14,823 nucleotides of DNA, taken from positions 3,968,743-3,983,565 of the forward strand of contig FN649748.1 in NCBI GenBank assembly GCA_000310025.1, given 5' to 3'. Below the pieces are notes generated by a model that was given only the letters and a program-made list of their open reading frames with translations, was not told where the DNA came from and made no database searches. Made by a program: the position numbers and the translations under genes. Numbering within the stretch: position 1 is the stretch's first letter; each line of letters opens with the position of its first letter. Below, in pieces: positions 1 through 7,925 of this stretch. This stretch comes from Ectocarpus siliculosus. Taxonomy: Eukaryota > Sar > Phaeophyceae > Ectocarpales > Ectocarpaceae.

Positions 1-18
1 CCCCCCCCCCCCCCCCCC
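1..18. other. C18 run at window edge
   Basis: Eighteen C at the extreme left edge. It is possibly a contig-end artefact. If read in the exon-1 frame it would be poly-Pro. Confidence 0.6.
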
Positions 19-211
19 GCTTCTGTTGACGCCGGTCCCCCTCTGTTGGCCCTTGACCACGCTGACGGCGGCGCGCCATGGCTTCTTCGTGGGTGCGGAT
101 ACGATCGCAACGGCGATGCCTGCTTGCTTGTTGCTGGTCTGGACCCTTTGGTACCACAAGTCGATGTGGGGGAAGGTGGACTCGAATCCGTTGTTGGGGC
201 CATCCATAGAG
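2..211 (+). CDS. Rhomboid exon 1 (5' end open): TM1 and NPLLGPS motif
   Basis: The frame is open from base 2 to a consensus donor (GAG|gtgagc at 212). The last residues read NPLLGPSIE, the motif that precedes the loop-1 WR region in eukaryotic rhomboids. Phase 0 joins it directly to exon 2 (E then TLMALGAKH). A hydrophobic stretch around codons for TAMPACLLLVWTLW (about 107-150) is the probable TM1. No AG acceptor lies upstream within the window, so either the exon begins before base 1 or translation starts at the ATG at 116. The C18 run at the edge would read as six prolines and should not be trusted. Confidence 0.75.
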
Positions 212-3200
212 GTGAGCTCCCCGCGCACGGCGGCGTCGAAGCGTGGGCCGTATGTATCATATATCATTCCACAGGCTCATAGCGTTACCCTCATAACGGC
301 AATGGTCTGGGCGGTGGGAGGACTGAAGCAGTGGGGAATTTGGGACGCGCTGTGCGGCGTGTGCTCCAGAAGCAAGAACGAGAGAGAGAGAGAAAGAGAG
401 AGTGCCTACCTATATACTGTTCGCACGGTCTTCTATTGCTCTGTTGGGGAGGAGGAAGCACCACCTGCGGTAACGCAGAATCATTCCCTCGGTGGCCGTC
501 CATTGCCGTCTGTTCATTCCTTTGCTGGCCTGGATGGGCACGTCGGCGCTGGAAAACAGACGAGATGATACCTGCTGCTGCTGCCACCGACGCTTTTTGC
601 CACATTCCGCTAACGACTGGCGACTAGTCTTGCCATTGGCGGGCTGTTCGGTTCTGCTACCTTAGCTGGTGCTCGTAGATGCTCCTGACGTGTATGACCT
701 CTCTCCGAACACTGCTCGTTTTCATGTGCACTAACTGTTCTTGTGCTGCTTCTGCTGCTGCTCGCGTTTGCCTGGATGCCATCAAACGCACTGCATCGCA
801 TGCTTCCGCTGCTGGCGGTGGTGGTACTGCTGCTGCTGCTGCTGCTCGCGTCATTGGTGTCTGTTAGACACTCATGGCGTTGGGCGCGAAGCACTTGACG
901 CTGATCCAGGAGGGACAAGTGTGGAGGCTGCTGACGCCTATTCTGCTGCACGGCGGTGTGCTTCACATTTTCATGAATGTGAGAGTAAATAATTTTGATC
1001 CTCTACACACATGGCATGGTTCCCCCGAAAATGAGCGCTTCGCGCCGCCCCCCCCAACCAAATTGACGCCGCGAAACACCGGTTATCGGTAACCTACACA
1101 ATTGATTCTGCCTTTTTGCCATGTGGAGTTGCCTTTTAGGGCAGGCGTGGCCAGCGGATTTGACCGGCTGTATTTTTGTATTTTTTATGCCTTACGAGGC
1201 GGATGAAAGAGCAGGCGTGGCGAGCGGTATGACTTCCTGTGCCTACCCGAGTCCGCTTATGCCTCAAAGCACGGTGGTGGCATGCTCTCCTTTCGAACTG
1301 TTTCTGCTGTTAACCTACAATGGTCCAGGGAGAAGAAGCTGTCACCACTGGCTGCGGTGGGTACTACGCTCGACGCGCCTTTGGGGATGACCTTGACAAA
1401 GGCTCACTTCTCCCAAACGCCTGTCTCTCGAGGACGAATATCTCTTTTCACGCAACGGTGTTTTTGGCTTGTCGCGAAAGAAGTCGCGGCACGTAACACG
1501 AGTTAGAGTCTGGCATAGGACGGCAGCGTTATTTGTTGTGTTTATGTGCTTTTTGGTGCCGAAAGGGCGACCATCCTTCATCCCTTGCACAGCGGAGGCG
1601 GCGCAATTGTTGCCTCGACGCGCTACTGCTGGAGCCTAACGGGGTACTGCTGTTGTGCTCAGCCCCACCCCCCGAGAACTCGGTAGACCGCCGTGCTTGG
1701 GTATCGACCGTAACCTGCGGAGGCTTGCGTGAATCTTGGCGGAAAGCATACTTGTAGGGCCTACGTGCAGAGTGTCCAAGCGTACGTGAACCCCTTCCCC
1801 TTCCCCCCCCCTCTGCGAATGAAATCACGGGGCCTCCCGCAGCTCACCTCTCAGTTTCGGATGGGCACGTTCCTTGAGGAGCGGTGGGGCACGAGGAACT
1901 GGCTGATAGTCTACTGGGTGGGGGGCCTCGGCGGAAACCTCCTCAGCTGCGTCGCAAGCCCAGACAAGGCGAGTTATGCTACACCGCGGTGTGTCGCCGT
2001 TTCATACGCAAGAACCCCCCCCCCGGTGGTAACATTTTGGGTTGTGAAAGGCGTTTCACCGGGTACTTGTTGGACACGTAACATGTGGTATTTGTGTATG
2101 TGGGCTGCAAATCATGTGTGACGTGCGTGTTATCTTGTGTCGCGTGTTTACGTTACTTGTGCAACTTCTGCCAGCGTGCATCTCTGTCCTGGCCGACCAG
2201 CTTTCCCCGCCCCCCAGCAAAACCTTCCGCCAACATCTCAATAGGGACTCGTCGAGTCGTTAGGCGGCAAGACGAGGTCAAGATCTCGAACACAGGATAC
2301 CATAATGAGTTTGTTGGTGGCACTACAGCAGTAAATAATAGCTGTGGTTTTCACATTCATAGGAACACAGGATACAATCATGATTTTCATAGCTTCGTCC
2401 GCCCTCTCAGAAGCTGCCATCGCGTCGCGAGCCTCTCACGGCAGCAGCATCTCCTTGCCTTTTGCTTGGCGGTCAGGTGGGCGTCGGAGCATCCGGCGCC
2501 ATCTACGCGATCATGGGAGCGTGGCTGTCTCACGTCCTCTGCACCTGGAATGAAGAAGACGAGTTCGCCAAGGGCGCACAGCTCACCCAGGTATAATACA
2601 TAGCAATGTCCTTCATGCTGGGCGTGTTGTTGGTTGTCAGGCATTATGTGGTGTCATGGGGAGCGGCGGGGTACGTTTTGGGTGCTTCTGTCTACAGATG
2701 GTCACATGCCAACCAACGCTTTCAAGTATCATTGGGCTGGCTCCGCCGATATACGATAGCATATGGTTTCACATCCTTGTGGCGAGACTATGAAATGGTT
2801 CGATGTGTGAAGCGTACCTCCCCCCCACCCGTCTGCTGATGGTGATGCTCCATGCCTCACCCGACTCCTAGGTTGTGCTGTACACGATGGTCGGGATGGC
2901 GGCTTCCCTGGCTCCCATCGTGGACTGGTGAGCCGTTACGATAGGCCCTCGCATTCGCGACAACCCCCCCCTGCCATTATCGTATCGGCGGGCTGCTATA
3001 CTACATGACTGTTGCCCCACCAGAAATGCTGTGTGTGTGTAAGTGCTGATTTAACGTGAGAACAAAAAAGATAATCGTGGTCGCGATAAAACTTACCGAA
3101 CGCGACTAACATCAAATATATAGCCCCGTGTTGCCATTTACTCGGAGCCGTGATCATACTCCAAGCCCAACAACGGTGAATTCCTTCAAGGCTATGAATA

Positions 3201-3553
3201 ACCTCATCGCTTCGTCGCGCTGTCATGTGCATGGCGTGCGTTGACGCTTTCCCTCCACGTGCCTGCCGTCTCCTAAGCTTCCACGTTCCGCTTCGTCTCT
3301 GCTGGTGTCCGTCCGCTAACAAGGGCGGCACATGTCGGCGGCTTGGTAACCGGCATCCTGGTGGGATGGGCGCTGTTCCACAAGCCCGTGGAGGACTCTC
3401 GTATGCTGCGGGAGCCCCTGCGAAGACGCCTGTCTCGCCTACAGGGCAAAAGTGAGAGAGACGAAACCAACCGTGGTAGTTGTTGCTGGCTTTCGGTTTA
3501 CTACGTGCAACCGTTTTTTGTTTTTTTTCACCTTGCTGCCAGGCCTGGGTTGA
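2..3553 (+). CDS. Rhomboid-family intramembrane serine protease (multi-exon, 5' partial)
   Basis: Rhomboids cleave transmembrane substrates inside the bilayer with a Ser-His dyad. Six exons (2-211, 868-978, 1843-1968, 2477-2590, 2872-2927, 3324-3451) join in one frame with compatible phases. Together they show every family hallmark in order: NPLLGPS before loop 1, GQVWRLLTP in loop 1, HGGVLHIFMN in TM2 (spacing equals the His/His/Asn oxyanion helix), an LEERWG segment, GASGA with the nucleophile Ser (codon 2492-2494) in TM4, and AHVGG with the catalytic His (codon 3331-3333) in TM6. The NPLLGPS motif recalls plant-type secretory-pathway rhomboids. About 250 residues are visible, near the family core size. 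The start is missing or is the in-frame ATG at 116, because the frame stays open to the window edge. The 3' end is uncertain: a terminal exon at 3543-3553 and one at 4184-4302 both fit the phase. Substrate and membrane are unknown. The family call is very secure. Confidence 0.88.
380..402 (+). repeat. (GA)n microsatellite in rhomboid intron 1
   Basis: About 23 bp of alternating GA with one AAA interruption, purines on the + strand. Confidence 0.9.
827..846 (+). repeat. (CTG)n run before rhomboid exon 2
   Basis: About seven CTG units directly upstream of the acceptor at 867, within the region expected to hold the branch point and pyrimidine tract. Confidence 0.85.
868..978 (+). CDS. Rhomboid exon 2: WR loop and HxxxxHxxxN helix
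   Basis: The exon is 37 codons, phase 0 on both sides, between acceptor tctgttag (ends 867) and donor AAT|gtgaga (979). It reads GAKHLTLIQEGQ, then VWRLLTPILLHGGVLHIFMN. The WR pair marks loop 1. The two His and the Asn have the 5- and 4-residue spacing of the TM2 oxyanion-hole residues in bacterial GlpG. Upstream in this frame there is a stop at 865-867, which forces the acceptor. Confidence 0.9.
1843..1968 (+). CDS. Rhomboid exon 3: ERWG segment and TM3
   Basis: The exon is 42 codons, phase 0, after acceptor cctcccgcag. It reads LTSQFRMGTFLEERWGTRNW, then a hydrophobic helix LIVYWVGGLGGNLLS, the usual rhomboid TM2-TM3 link and TM3. The 3' border is the odd point. The reading frame and the phase of the next exon require the cut after AAG (1966-1968), followed by gcgagt, a GC donor rather than GT. 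Confidence 0.88.
1969..2476 (+). other. Noncanonical GC-AG intron in the rhomboid gene
   Basis: The upstream exon must end in phase 0 to match the next exon, which begins GTG GGC GTC just after ttggcggtcag. The only compatible cut is AAG|gcgagt, close to the known GC-donor consensus AG|GCAAGT. The nearest GT (1972-1973) would leave phase 1 and break the GASGA frame. The intron also holds a 13-base perfect direct repeat at 2288-2300 and 2363-2375, 75 bp apart. Confidence 0.75.
2477..2590 (+). CDS. Rhomboid exon 4: catalytic Ser (GASGA)
   Basis: The exon is 38 codons, phase 0, between acceptor ggtcag and donor CAG|gtataa. It starts VGVGASGAIYAIMGAWLSHV. The Ser codon TCC at 2492-2494 is the nucleophile in the G-x-S-G consensus of TM4. 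The helix is followed by a polar acidic loop (NEEDEFAKGAQLTQ) before TM5. Confidence 0.93.
2872..2927 (+). CDS. Rhomboid exon 5: TM5
   Basis: A 56-nt exon between acceptor cgactcctag and donor TG|gtgagc. It reads VVLYTMVGMAASLAPIVD plus two bases of a Trp codon (phase 2). The split TG|G codon is completed by the first base of exon 6, giving VDWAAHVGG, the expected run into TM6. Confidence 0.88.
3324..3451 (+). CDS. Rhomboid exon 6: catalytic His (AHVGG) and basic tail
   Basis: The exon starts after ctaacaag. Its first G completes Trp, then AAHVGGLVTGILVGWALF follows. The His codon CAT at 3331-3333 is the second member of the catalytic dyad, and the GG plus GxxxG spacing is typical of TM6. 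A basic amphipathic tail follows (REPLRRRLSRLQGK) up to donor AAAA|gtgaga at 3452 (phase 1). Confidence 0.92.
3543..3553 (+). CDS. Possible rhomboid terminal exon (SLG-stop)
   Basis: The acceptor after a long T-rich tract (about 3513-3542, ending cttgctgccag) is the strongest-looking one downstream of exon 6. In the required phase 1 it yields Ser-Leu-Gly and a TGA at 3551-3553, ending the protein six membrane helices long. It is an inference from splice signals only. The alternative 4184-4302 competes with it. Confidence 0.35.
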
Positions 3554-3705
3554 TGTTGTTTTGGATTGATCATCCGTTTCGCCGTGCCCCTTCTTTTGGC
3601 CGTGGCGGTACTTCAGTTTTGTTGGACGCGGCGTAAAGCTTGGGGTACATACATCAGTGGCCTTGTGTTCTTTGTCCTTTGATTGGCCCAATTCTCGTTC
3701 CGTAG

Positions 3706-3750
3706 ACAGCAAAGACACCCAAGGTGTGGGTGTTCGGCCGATCGGAAAGC
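3706..3750 (+). CDS. Candidate short exon, unidentified
   Basis: It lies between acceptor cgttccgtag and a possible donor AGC|gtagta. In phase 0 it reads TAKTPKVWVFGRSES. In the phase left by rhomboid exon 6 it reads NSKDTQGVGVRPIGK instead, open to a TAG at 3798. Either reading is plausible, and neither matches a family I recognise. It lies where extra rhomboid C-terminal exons or the start of another gene would be. Confidence 0.2.
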
Positions 3751-3921
3751 GTAGTAACACAAACCCACTGACGGTCGCGTTTTACCGACCAATCGCGTAG
3801 CATGTTGGTCTTGGCTATGTGACGAACGGAACAGGAGTTTTGACTGGACGCCTTTTCAAACGCCCAGTCGGCGCGACAGCTAGGATTTACCTATTCTCAA
3901 CACGTTGAACTCCGGCCGTAG

Positions 3922-3951
3922 GTGAAGTTTGTGCGAACCTTGTGGTACGAA
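3922..3951 (+). CDS. Candidate short exon, unidentified
   Basis: After acceptor ggccgtag the phase-0 reading is VKFVRTLWYE, up to a possible donor GAA|gtaggt at 3952. Reading on without the donor gives VGVPPFYETHGSNAK and TAA. Codons look coding-like (purine-first), but the stretch is too short to identify. It is phase-compatible with 3706-3750 read in phase 0. Confidence 0.2.
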
Positions 3952-4157
3952 GTAGGTGTACCACCTTTCTACGAGACGCACGGGTCGAATGCGAAATAAA
4001 CATTGAATTTATCGTCGAAACCGCTGTTGTTTTTTACAAAACCGTTGCACATGTTGTCGAAAACCTTGAACCCGATTTCTCAGGCGAGAAAATCTCTTAT
4101 TTTTCTTCGCACTCCTCATCGCCCCCCCCCCGCCCCCCTTCCTGCCGTATTTTGCAG

Positions 4158-4394
4158 TCCTGCATGTGGACCGGTGGTGGCAGGGATGTTGTTCATGACA
4201 TTCTGGACATTTTTCGTGGCGGTGTGTCCGATACCGGTGCCGGGACGCGCCCCCCCGCCAAGAGCAACGTTCACCCAGCCGCATCACCCGCACAACTCGT
4301 GATGGGTGTCAAAGCTGTCAGCGATTTGGACGAAGGCGATTTCGCTGCCACTGGCGACGGCATGTTGTTGGTCGATCGGGATAGGATATTTCCA
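4158..4394 (+). CDS. Candidate coding segment, unidentified acidic protein
   Basis: The acceptor cgtattttgcag precedes a phase-0 frame with an ATG at 4164 (MWTGGGRDVVHDILDIFRGG). The frame stays open well past 4394. From 4185 to 4390 the codons are G-rich in first position, and the composition is that of a soluble protein, with an acidic stretch AVSDLDEGDFAATGDG near 4312-4360. The frame then turns pyrimidine-first and runs through a (GA)n repeat, so the true exon probably ends near 4370-4394. No donor is clear there. The nearest GT sites are weak, and a perfect gtaagt occurs only at 4495. No family is recognised. It could be the first exon of a separate gene. Confidence 0.3.
4184..4302 (+). 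CDS. Alternative rhomboid terminal exon with TM7-like helix
   Basis: The acceptor ggtggcag (ends 4183) is phase-compatible with exon 6 (phase 1). It would add Arg and then MLFMTFWTFFVAVCPIPVPG, a seventh hydrophobic helix, and stop at TGA 4300-4302. Eukaryotic rhomboids often carry such an extra C-terminal helix. Against it, the overlapping frame one base off has a more coding-like pattern with G-rich first codon positions (see 4158-4394), so the hydrophobic reading could be a frame shadow. Confidence 0.2.
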
Positions 4395-4524
4395 TGGTGT
4401 CTTGTGTCTTCCGGGGGGGTGTCGGTTTGCCGGCGTGTATATATGTTTTCATCCCATCCCCCTTGCTTGCTCTGTCATTCTTTCATCCATGGTGGTAAGT
4501 GTATCGTTGGCCGTTCGTGGGACA

Positions 4525-4575
4525 AGAGAGAGGGAGAGAGAGAGAGAAAGAGAGAAAGAAAGAGAGTGAGAGAGA
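4525..4575 (+). repeat. Imperfect (GA)n microsatellite
   Basis: A 51-bp purine-only tract apart from one T, with GAAA and GGG interruptions. It lies between unassigned segments. Confidence 0.92.
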
Positions 4576-4939
4576 TAATCTTCTTGGCCATCTACTCGTA
4601 CTGCTGTACCGTGTTTGGCGCTGCGAGGGAACCAGCACTGGGCAAGAATGAGACCGGCGACCACAAGGCATACACGACCAAAGTCTCCCACAAGCAACTG
4701 GTCCTTGTATCACCCAGGAAAGTTCACGTTTCCCACTTGGGTACAGGATCAATGGTGTGGTCGATTCCCTTACAAGCGGGATGTGCTTTCAGCTTTCAGC
4801 CAGTGGGTTTTGCACCATCAGAGGGGGTGCACCGGGCAGAAAATTGTAAAAAGCAACTCGGCGGCCACAGAAGAAAACCTCTTACTTTACCCTATTACTT
4901 TGATCAATTCCTGGGGAACCCAACAGAAGGAACATGGAC

Positions 4940-4965
4940 TAGACTAAAGGATTAGACTATAGGAT
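4940..4965 (+). repeat. 13-bp tandem duplication
   Basis: Two adjacent copies, TAGACTAAAGGAT and TAGACTATAGGAT, with one mismatch. Confidence 0.8.
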
Positions 4966-5163
4966 TTGTTTTAGTGTCGGTATAAAGTAGGTTCATGTTC
5001 TTACCTATCGCGAAGACCCATTCTTGAACTTCTCAACTGGTTCGAAGCGTTCAGTAATTCCGAAGTAGTGGTGTGGTGCGCTCTGCATGCCGTTCACGGC
5101 TCCTGTACTATTATTGCTGAGCTGATGACGCTCTCACGTTCGTTCCTTCGCATGTTTGTGTAG

Positions 5164-5396
5164 ACTGGTGGTCTCTGCTTCGGTTTTGCGGCGTCGGCTC
5201 TGCGTGTTGCCTTTCCTTGCTTGCCCTATGGCCGTGGCCGTCAAGTGAACTAGCTGCCTTTGGCAGGAGGAGAGTTGAGTGGGATGCTCCTTTCGAGCGG
5301 ACGAAAGCCAAATTAATCTACAGGGTATACGACGTCCCCCGCGATTTTTTTCTTGGCGTCATAGAACTAGTGGTACCCGACATAACTTCGTTAATG
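5164..5396 (+). CDS. Candidate exon, unidentified membrane-like protein
   Basis: The frame is open from 5121 and bounded by possible acceptors gtttgtgtag (5163) or tttggcag (5266), with a good donor ATG|gtgagc at 5397. The N-terminal part is hydrophobic (WWSLLRFCGVGSACCLSLLA). The part after 5267 is mixed: RRVEWDAPFERTKAK, then LIYRVYDVPRDFFLGVIELV and VPDITSLM. The second half looks most like real coding. The end is phase 0. The entry phase from 5164 also matches rhomboid exon 6, so it could in principle be a distant exon of that gene. No family is recognised. Confidence 0.33.
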
Positions 5397-5488
5397 GTGA
5401 GCTTTAGGTGCGCTTACCAAGCTCCTCCTTTCCGTTGCCAACCCGCTCTCTCTCTTTGTCACTACTAATGAGGCTTGAGATGAGGTCT

Positions 5489-5520
5489 GGGGGCTAACGG
5501 GCGAACGGGCTAACGCCCCC
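5489..5520 (+). repeat. G/C hairpin with internal direct repeat
   Basis: GGGGGC at 5489-5494 can pair with GCCCCC at 5515-5520. The interior repeats GGGCTAACG (5491-5499 and 5507-5515). It lies in an unassigned stretch; function unknown. Confidence 0.5.
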
Positions 5521-5624
5521 GACCGGTTACTTATCTACGACCACACGAATTGAAATACTACCTTTCTTTTCCGTAGTTGTGCGCTTTGTTTTGTTGCCCC
5601 GTCTGTCTGTGTTTTCCAGCCCAG

Positions 5625-5674
5625 TTTCTACTTCTAGGTCGTCAGCAAGACATCTTCCTAATTATTGTTTGCAT
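5625..5674 (+). CDS. Candidate hydrophobic exon, unidentified
   Basis: After gttttccagcccag the phase-0 reading is FLLLGRQQDIFLIIVC plus two bases AT, before a non-ideal donor gtggat (5675). It joins in phase to the segment ending at 5396 (SLM) and to the segment starting at 6150, where AT|G gives Met. The joined product has a hydrophobic helix-loop-helix look. The donor is weak, so the exon is tentative. An upstream acceptor at 5576 would extend it in the same frame. Confidence 0.2.
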
Positions 5675-6149
5675 GTGGATATGGTTCGGGTTTCCGATCA
5701 GAAAAGCCACCAGGGTTCGTTTTTCGTGGGGTAATCACAAGGCGTGGGGCGATGTTTGTCATGGGCTAGTAGGACGCATGCAACAGCAGCTACGTAGCTA
5801 CAGACCATAGCTGTCGTGTACCCCATGTCCATCCATATTCAATCTATCCCCGTGCATTCGTCCGTTTAGAATGTTTGCTGCTCACTTATTCTGGACTTGT
5901 TTTGCACTCAGTCTTTCTCCGGTGCACGCATGTCTTTACATGGTGCTCTTTCGCTTGACAACATGTATGTTCAATTTAATATTGTGACATGTGTTACAGG
6001 ATACATAGTAGAGAACAAAATATCCGTTGACTTCATACCCGACTGGGTCCGCCTCTCGTCCAGCTTTAGATGAATCCGTGAGAGAGGTAACGACAAGGTT
6101 CCAACCTGCGGGCGGGTGTGGGCGGTGGGTATGTTGCTGTGCGTTTCAG

Positions 6150-6219
6150 GTACACCGAGATCACCGAGCACTTCGCATTCATTCGCATGTGGGCTCTGGA
6201 GCCGAATATCTTTACGTAA
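6150..6219 (+). CDS. Candidate terminal exon, unidentified
   Basis: A good acceptor (gttgctgtgcgtttcag, ends 6149) is followed in phase 2 by YTEITEHFAFIRMWALEPN, then IFT and TAA at 6217-6219. The composition is protein-like. In phase 0 the same exon reads VHRDHRALRIHSHVGSGAEY and can splice at ttac|gtaaca (6216) to an acceptor with a long pyrimidine tract ending at about 6431. Which reading is real cannot be decided here. No family is recognised. Confidence 0.28.
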
Positions 6220-6971
6220 CATGTTTTGCCCTCCTAACACTTGGTTGTGATGCCCTACCGAGGCGTGGTCGAGATGTCGCGAGACGAGCGCCATTGGTCG
6301 AGATCGGCTTTTGAGACACGGTCGGGCAAGGGTGCGAGAATCGGAATAGTAAGAGGGTCTGCGACAACCCAAGCTCATGATTTGAGATTCCTCCCATCAC
6401 TCTTCTTCGTGCTGCCCTTCCTTGTTGTCAGTGCCGCACGGACAATGCAGTGAAGAAGTGATTTGGCGGTGGTTGGGTTGGATGCATGCTAATATGCGAA
6501 TGCGTGTCACGCAGAGGACAACCACCCCCCCCATTATTGCAGAGAAAATACTCCTATGCATTTTTTTTTTTTTTAAATCTTCACTTCAAATCAGCGCTCA
6601 CAGCACTATTTAGTGCCGTTTACTCCAACCCGTGGTCACACAGAAGAGCTTCTCTCTACCCTCCCCTCCTGCGAGAAGAGTTCAGCACTCTCTTCCCTCT
6701 GCGTACACACGAACCAGCGCTATCCACTAGACCAGGAGCGGAAGCGAGAGAAAAACTCACTTTGTAAAGAAAAGCTCGCTTATACGCCGGGATTCAAACT
6801 CCTATATATACAAGTACATACAAGAGACGGAGTCTCAACTATTATTAAGGGCCCCCAGAACAGGGTTTTTCGAAACATCGGCCGTATTCATCCATCGGAG
6901 AGCGCTTCTCCTGAAGCATGTTTCTAGACTGCACTGGCAGCAGCAGCAGCAGCAGCAGCAGCTGCAGCGGC

Positions 6972-7004
<33 letters not shown>

Positions 7005-7113
7005 GAGAGAGTAGGGTGTGTGGCCCACACCTGGATACCGCCGTTGGAGCTTTTTATGGCCAAACAAACCCTCTAGACTGCTGTCTCCTCTACGAGAAGG
7101 CGGCGTATAGGTT
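6220..7113. other. Stretch without an assigned gene
   Basis: The stretch holds a strong acceptor-like site (pyrimidine tract, then gttgtcag near 6431) that could lead into a short terminal peptide CRTDNAVKK-stop. It also holds a T14 run at 6561-6574, a minus-strand 11-base match to the Pol III A box (6724-6734) without a proper B box, and the compound (CAG)n-(GA)n microsatellite. It probably separates the middle locus from the bZIP gene. Confidence 0.5.
6938..7011 (+). repeat. Compound (CAG)n-(GA)n microsatellite
   Basis: About eight CAG units (6938-6963), a short GCTGCAGCGG link, then about 39 bp of GA with one TA interruption. It is upstream of the bZIP gene and is a likely length-polymorphic site. 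Confidence 0.93.
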
Positions 7114-7446
7114 GTGCAAAGCAACCAAACTCACACGCAGAGGGGCAGCGAACCCGCGAGCGTGATCAGCTATGACGTGCCCATCTCCGCCCCCAAGCCC
7201 AAAGAAAGATGGCCCTCCCGAAACAAACGGCGACTGACCGCAAACCAAACCGGGGGCGCGAAAAACCCGGGGTTGTATATGCGGCGTCCCCGCCTCCAAG
7301 AGCCCGCCTCATTATCACTCGATTCGCCCAAAGATGACGCAGGCATGACGTATGGAGGAGACCCGCAGAAGTTGATCTCCCACGAACTGAAGCTTCTCGC
7401 CAGATTTACTCAACTGTTGGTTTGCGGAGCACACCGACCGAGGTAG
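7114..7446 (+). CDS. Open frame with coding-like codons, possibly upstream exon
   Basis: The 110-codon frame has no convincing ATG at its start (GTG at 7114; internal ATG at about 7279). Purine-first codons are clear in parts: SEPASVISYDVPISAPKPKE, and SPKDDAGMTYGGDPQKLISH further on. It ends TAG at 7444-7446, but a possible donor AG|gtagcg at 7443 would leave phase 2. That would fit the entry of the Gln-rich bZIP exon at 8559. It may be an alternative 5' exon of the bZIP gene, an exon of another gene, or chance. No domain is recognised. Confidence 0.22.
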   Translation: MQSNQTHTQRGSEPASVISYDVPISAPKPKERWPSRNKRRLTANQTGGAKNPGLYMRRPRLQEPASLSLDSPKDDAGMTYGGDPQKLISHELKLLARFTQLLVCGAHRPR

Positions 7447-7720
7447 CGCTCAGCAGGGGGGCGTTTGCGGGTCGCCGCGCGGGGAACTGGAGCGAAAGGG
7501 TGAAAGAATCTCGTCCGTGCGGGAAGCAAGGTGAGCGACCAGGCCGATTCTGGTGGGGGGAATCATAATCTCTTTGGGAAAGCTTTGGAGACGAAAATAC
7601 GAGGGTCCCTCTCGCGTAGGGGACGAAAAAAGACTACTTGTTGTAGACAACAGAGTTTGCTGTTGCAGCTCTCTGCTCCCAGGGTTCTAGTTTTGTAGCA
7701 TCACCGATATTAGTAGCAGA

Positions 7721-7925
7721 ATGGCTTCAGATGACGTTTGGCCGGCGTCTGCATCCCAACCACGGTGCAACCTGCGATCGCCGGCGGCGATGCAGGGAGG
7801 GGTAGTTGCCCCAGCAGCAGCACCACCGCCGTCACCGTCCCGAATCTCATCGCCGGGAGGCAGAGGCGCAGCTGATGTGCAGCAGCGAGTCTCTTTACCC
7901 CGCCGCCGCCGACCAGCATCAGCAG
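7721..7925 (+). CDS. bZIP probable first exon (Ala/Pro/Ser-rich)
   Basis: The ATG is in a favourable context (agaATGGCT) and opens a frame MASDDVWPASASQPRCNL with Ala-Pro-Ser runs and a basic patch (LPRRRRPASA), up to donor CAG|gtttgg at 7926, leaving phase 1. Phase 1 can reach the Gln-rich exon directly at acceptor 8578, or through a 28-nt exon 8470-8497 to acceptor 8558. An overlapping frame from ATG 7875 reads MCSSESLYPAAADQHQQ to the same donor but leaves phase 0, which does not fit the later exons directly. Confidence 0.5.

Larger units (their letters stand above)
4395..5163. other. Non-assigned stretch with (GA)n repeat and small tandem duplication
   Basis: No convincing exon was found. 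The stretch holds a consensus-like donor (gtaagt at 4495), a 51-bp imperfect (GA)n tract, an AT-richer interval at 4620-5000, a 13-bp tandem duplication at 4940-4965, and a TATA-like tataaa at about 4981. One frame (3942-4955) is open across it but owes part of its length to the GA repeat (Arg-Glu/Lys codons). Confidence 0.5.

Noticed and set aside
2996-3760. 254-codon minus-strand open frame
   Set aside because: It lies antisense to the conserved rhomboid exon 6 with the catalytic His, starts without a good context, and its product has no recognisable motif. It is a shadow frame.
3942-4955. Single 337-codon + strand gene
   Set aside because: Only the 4158-4394 part looks coding. The rest is pyrimidine-rich intron-like sequence, a (GA)n repeat read as Arg/Glu/Lys, and AT-rich DNA with good internal splice signals.
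5267-6219. Heliorhodopsin-like reading of the unidentified segments (E...SLM...G..D pattern)
   Set aside because: The resemblance is a loose pattern only. The conserved Arg before the helix is missing, and no helix with a retinal-binding Lys was found downstream before the stop.
6700-6800. Minus-strand tRNA or tRNA-derived SINE (A-box match at 6724-6734, B-box-like word near 6790)
   Set aside because: The two boxes are in the wrong order on the minus strand, the T-stem does not pair, and no acceptor stem or cloverleaf can be drawn.
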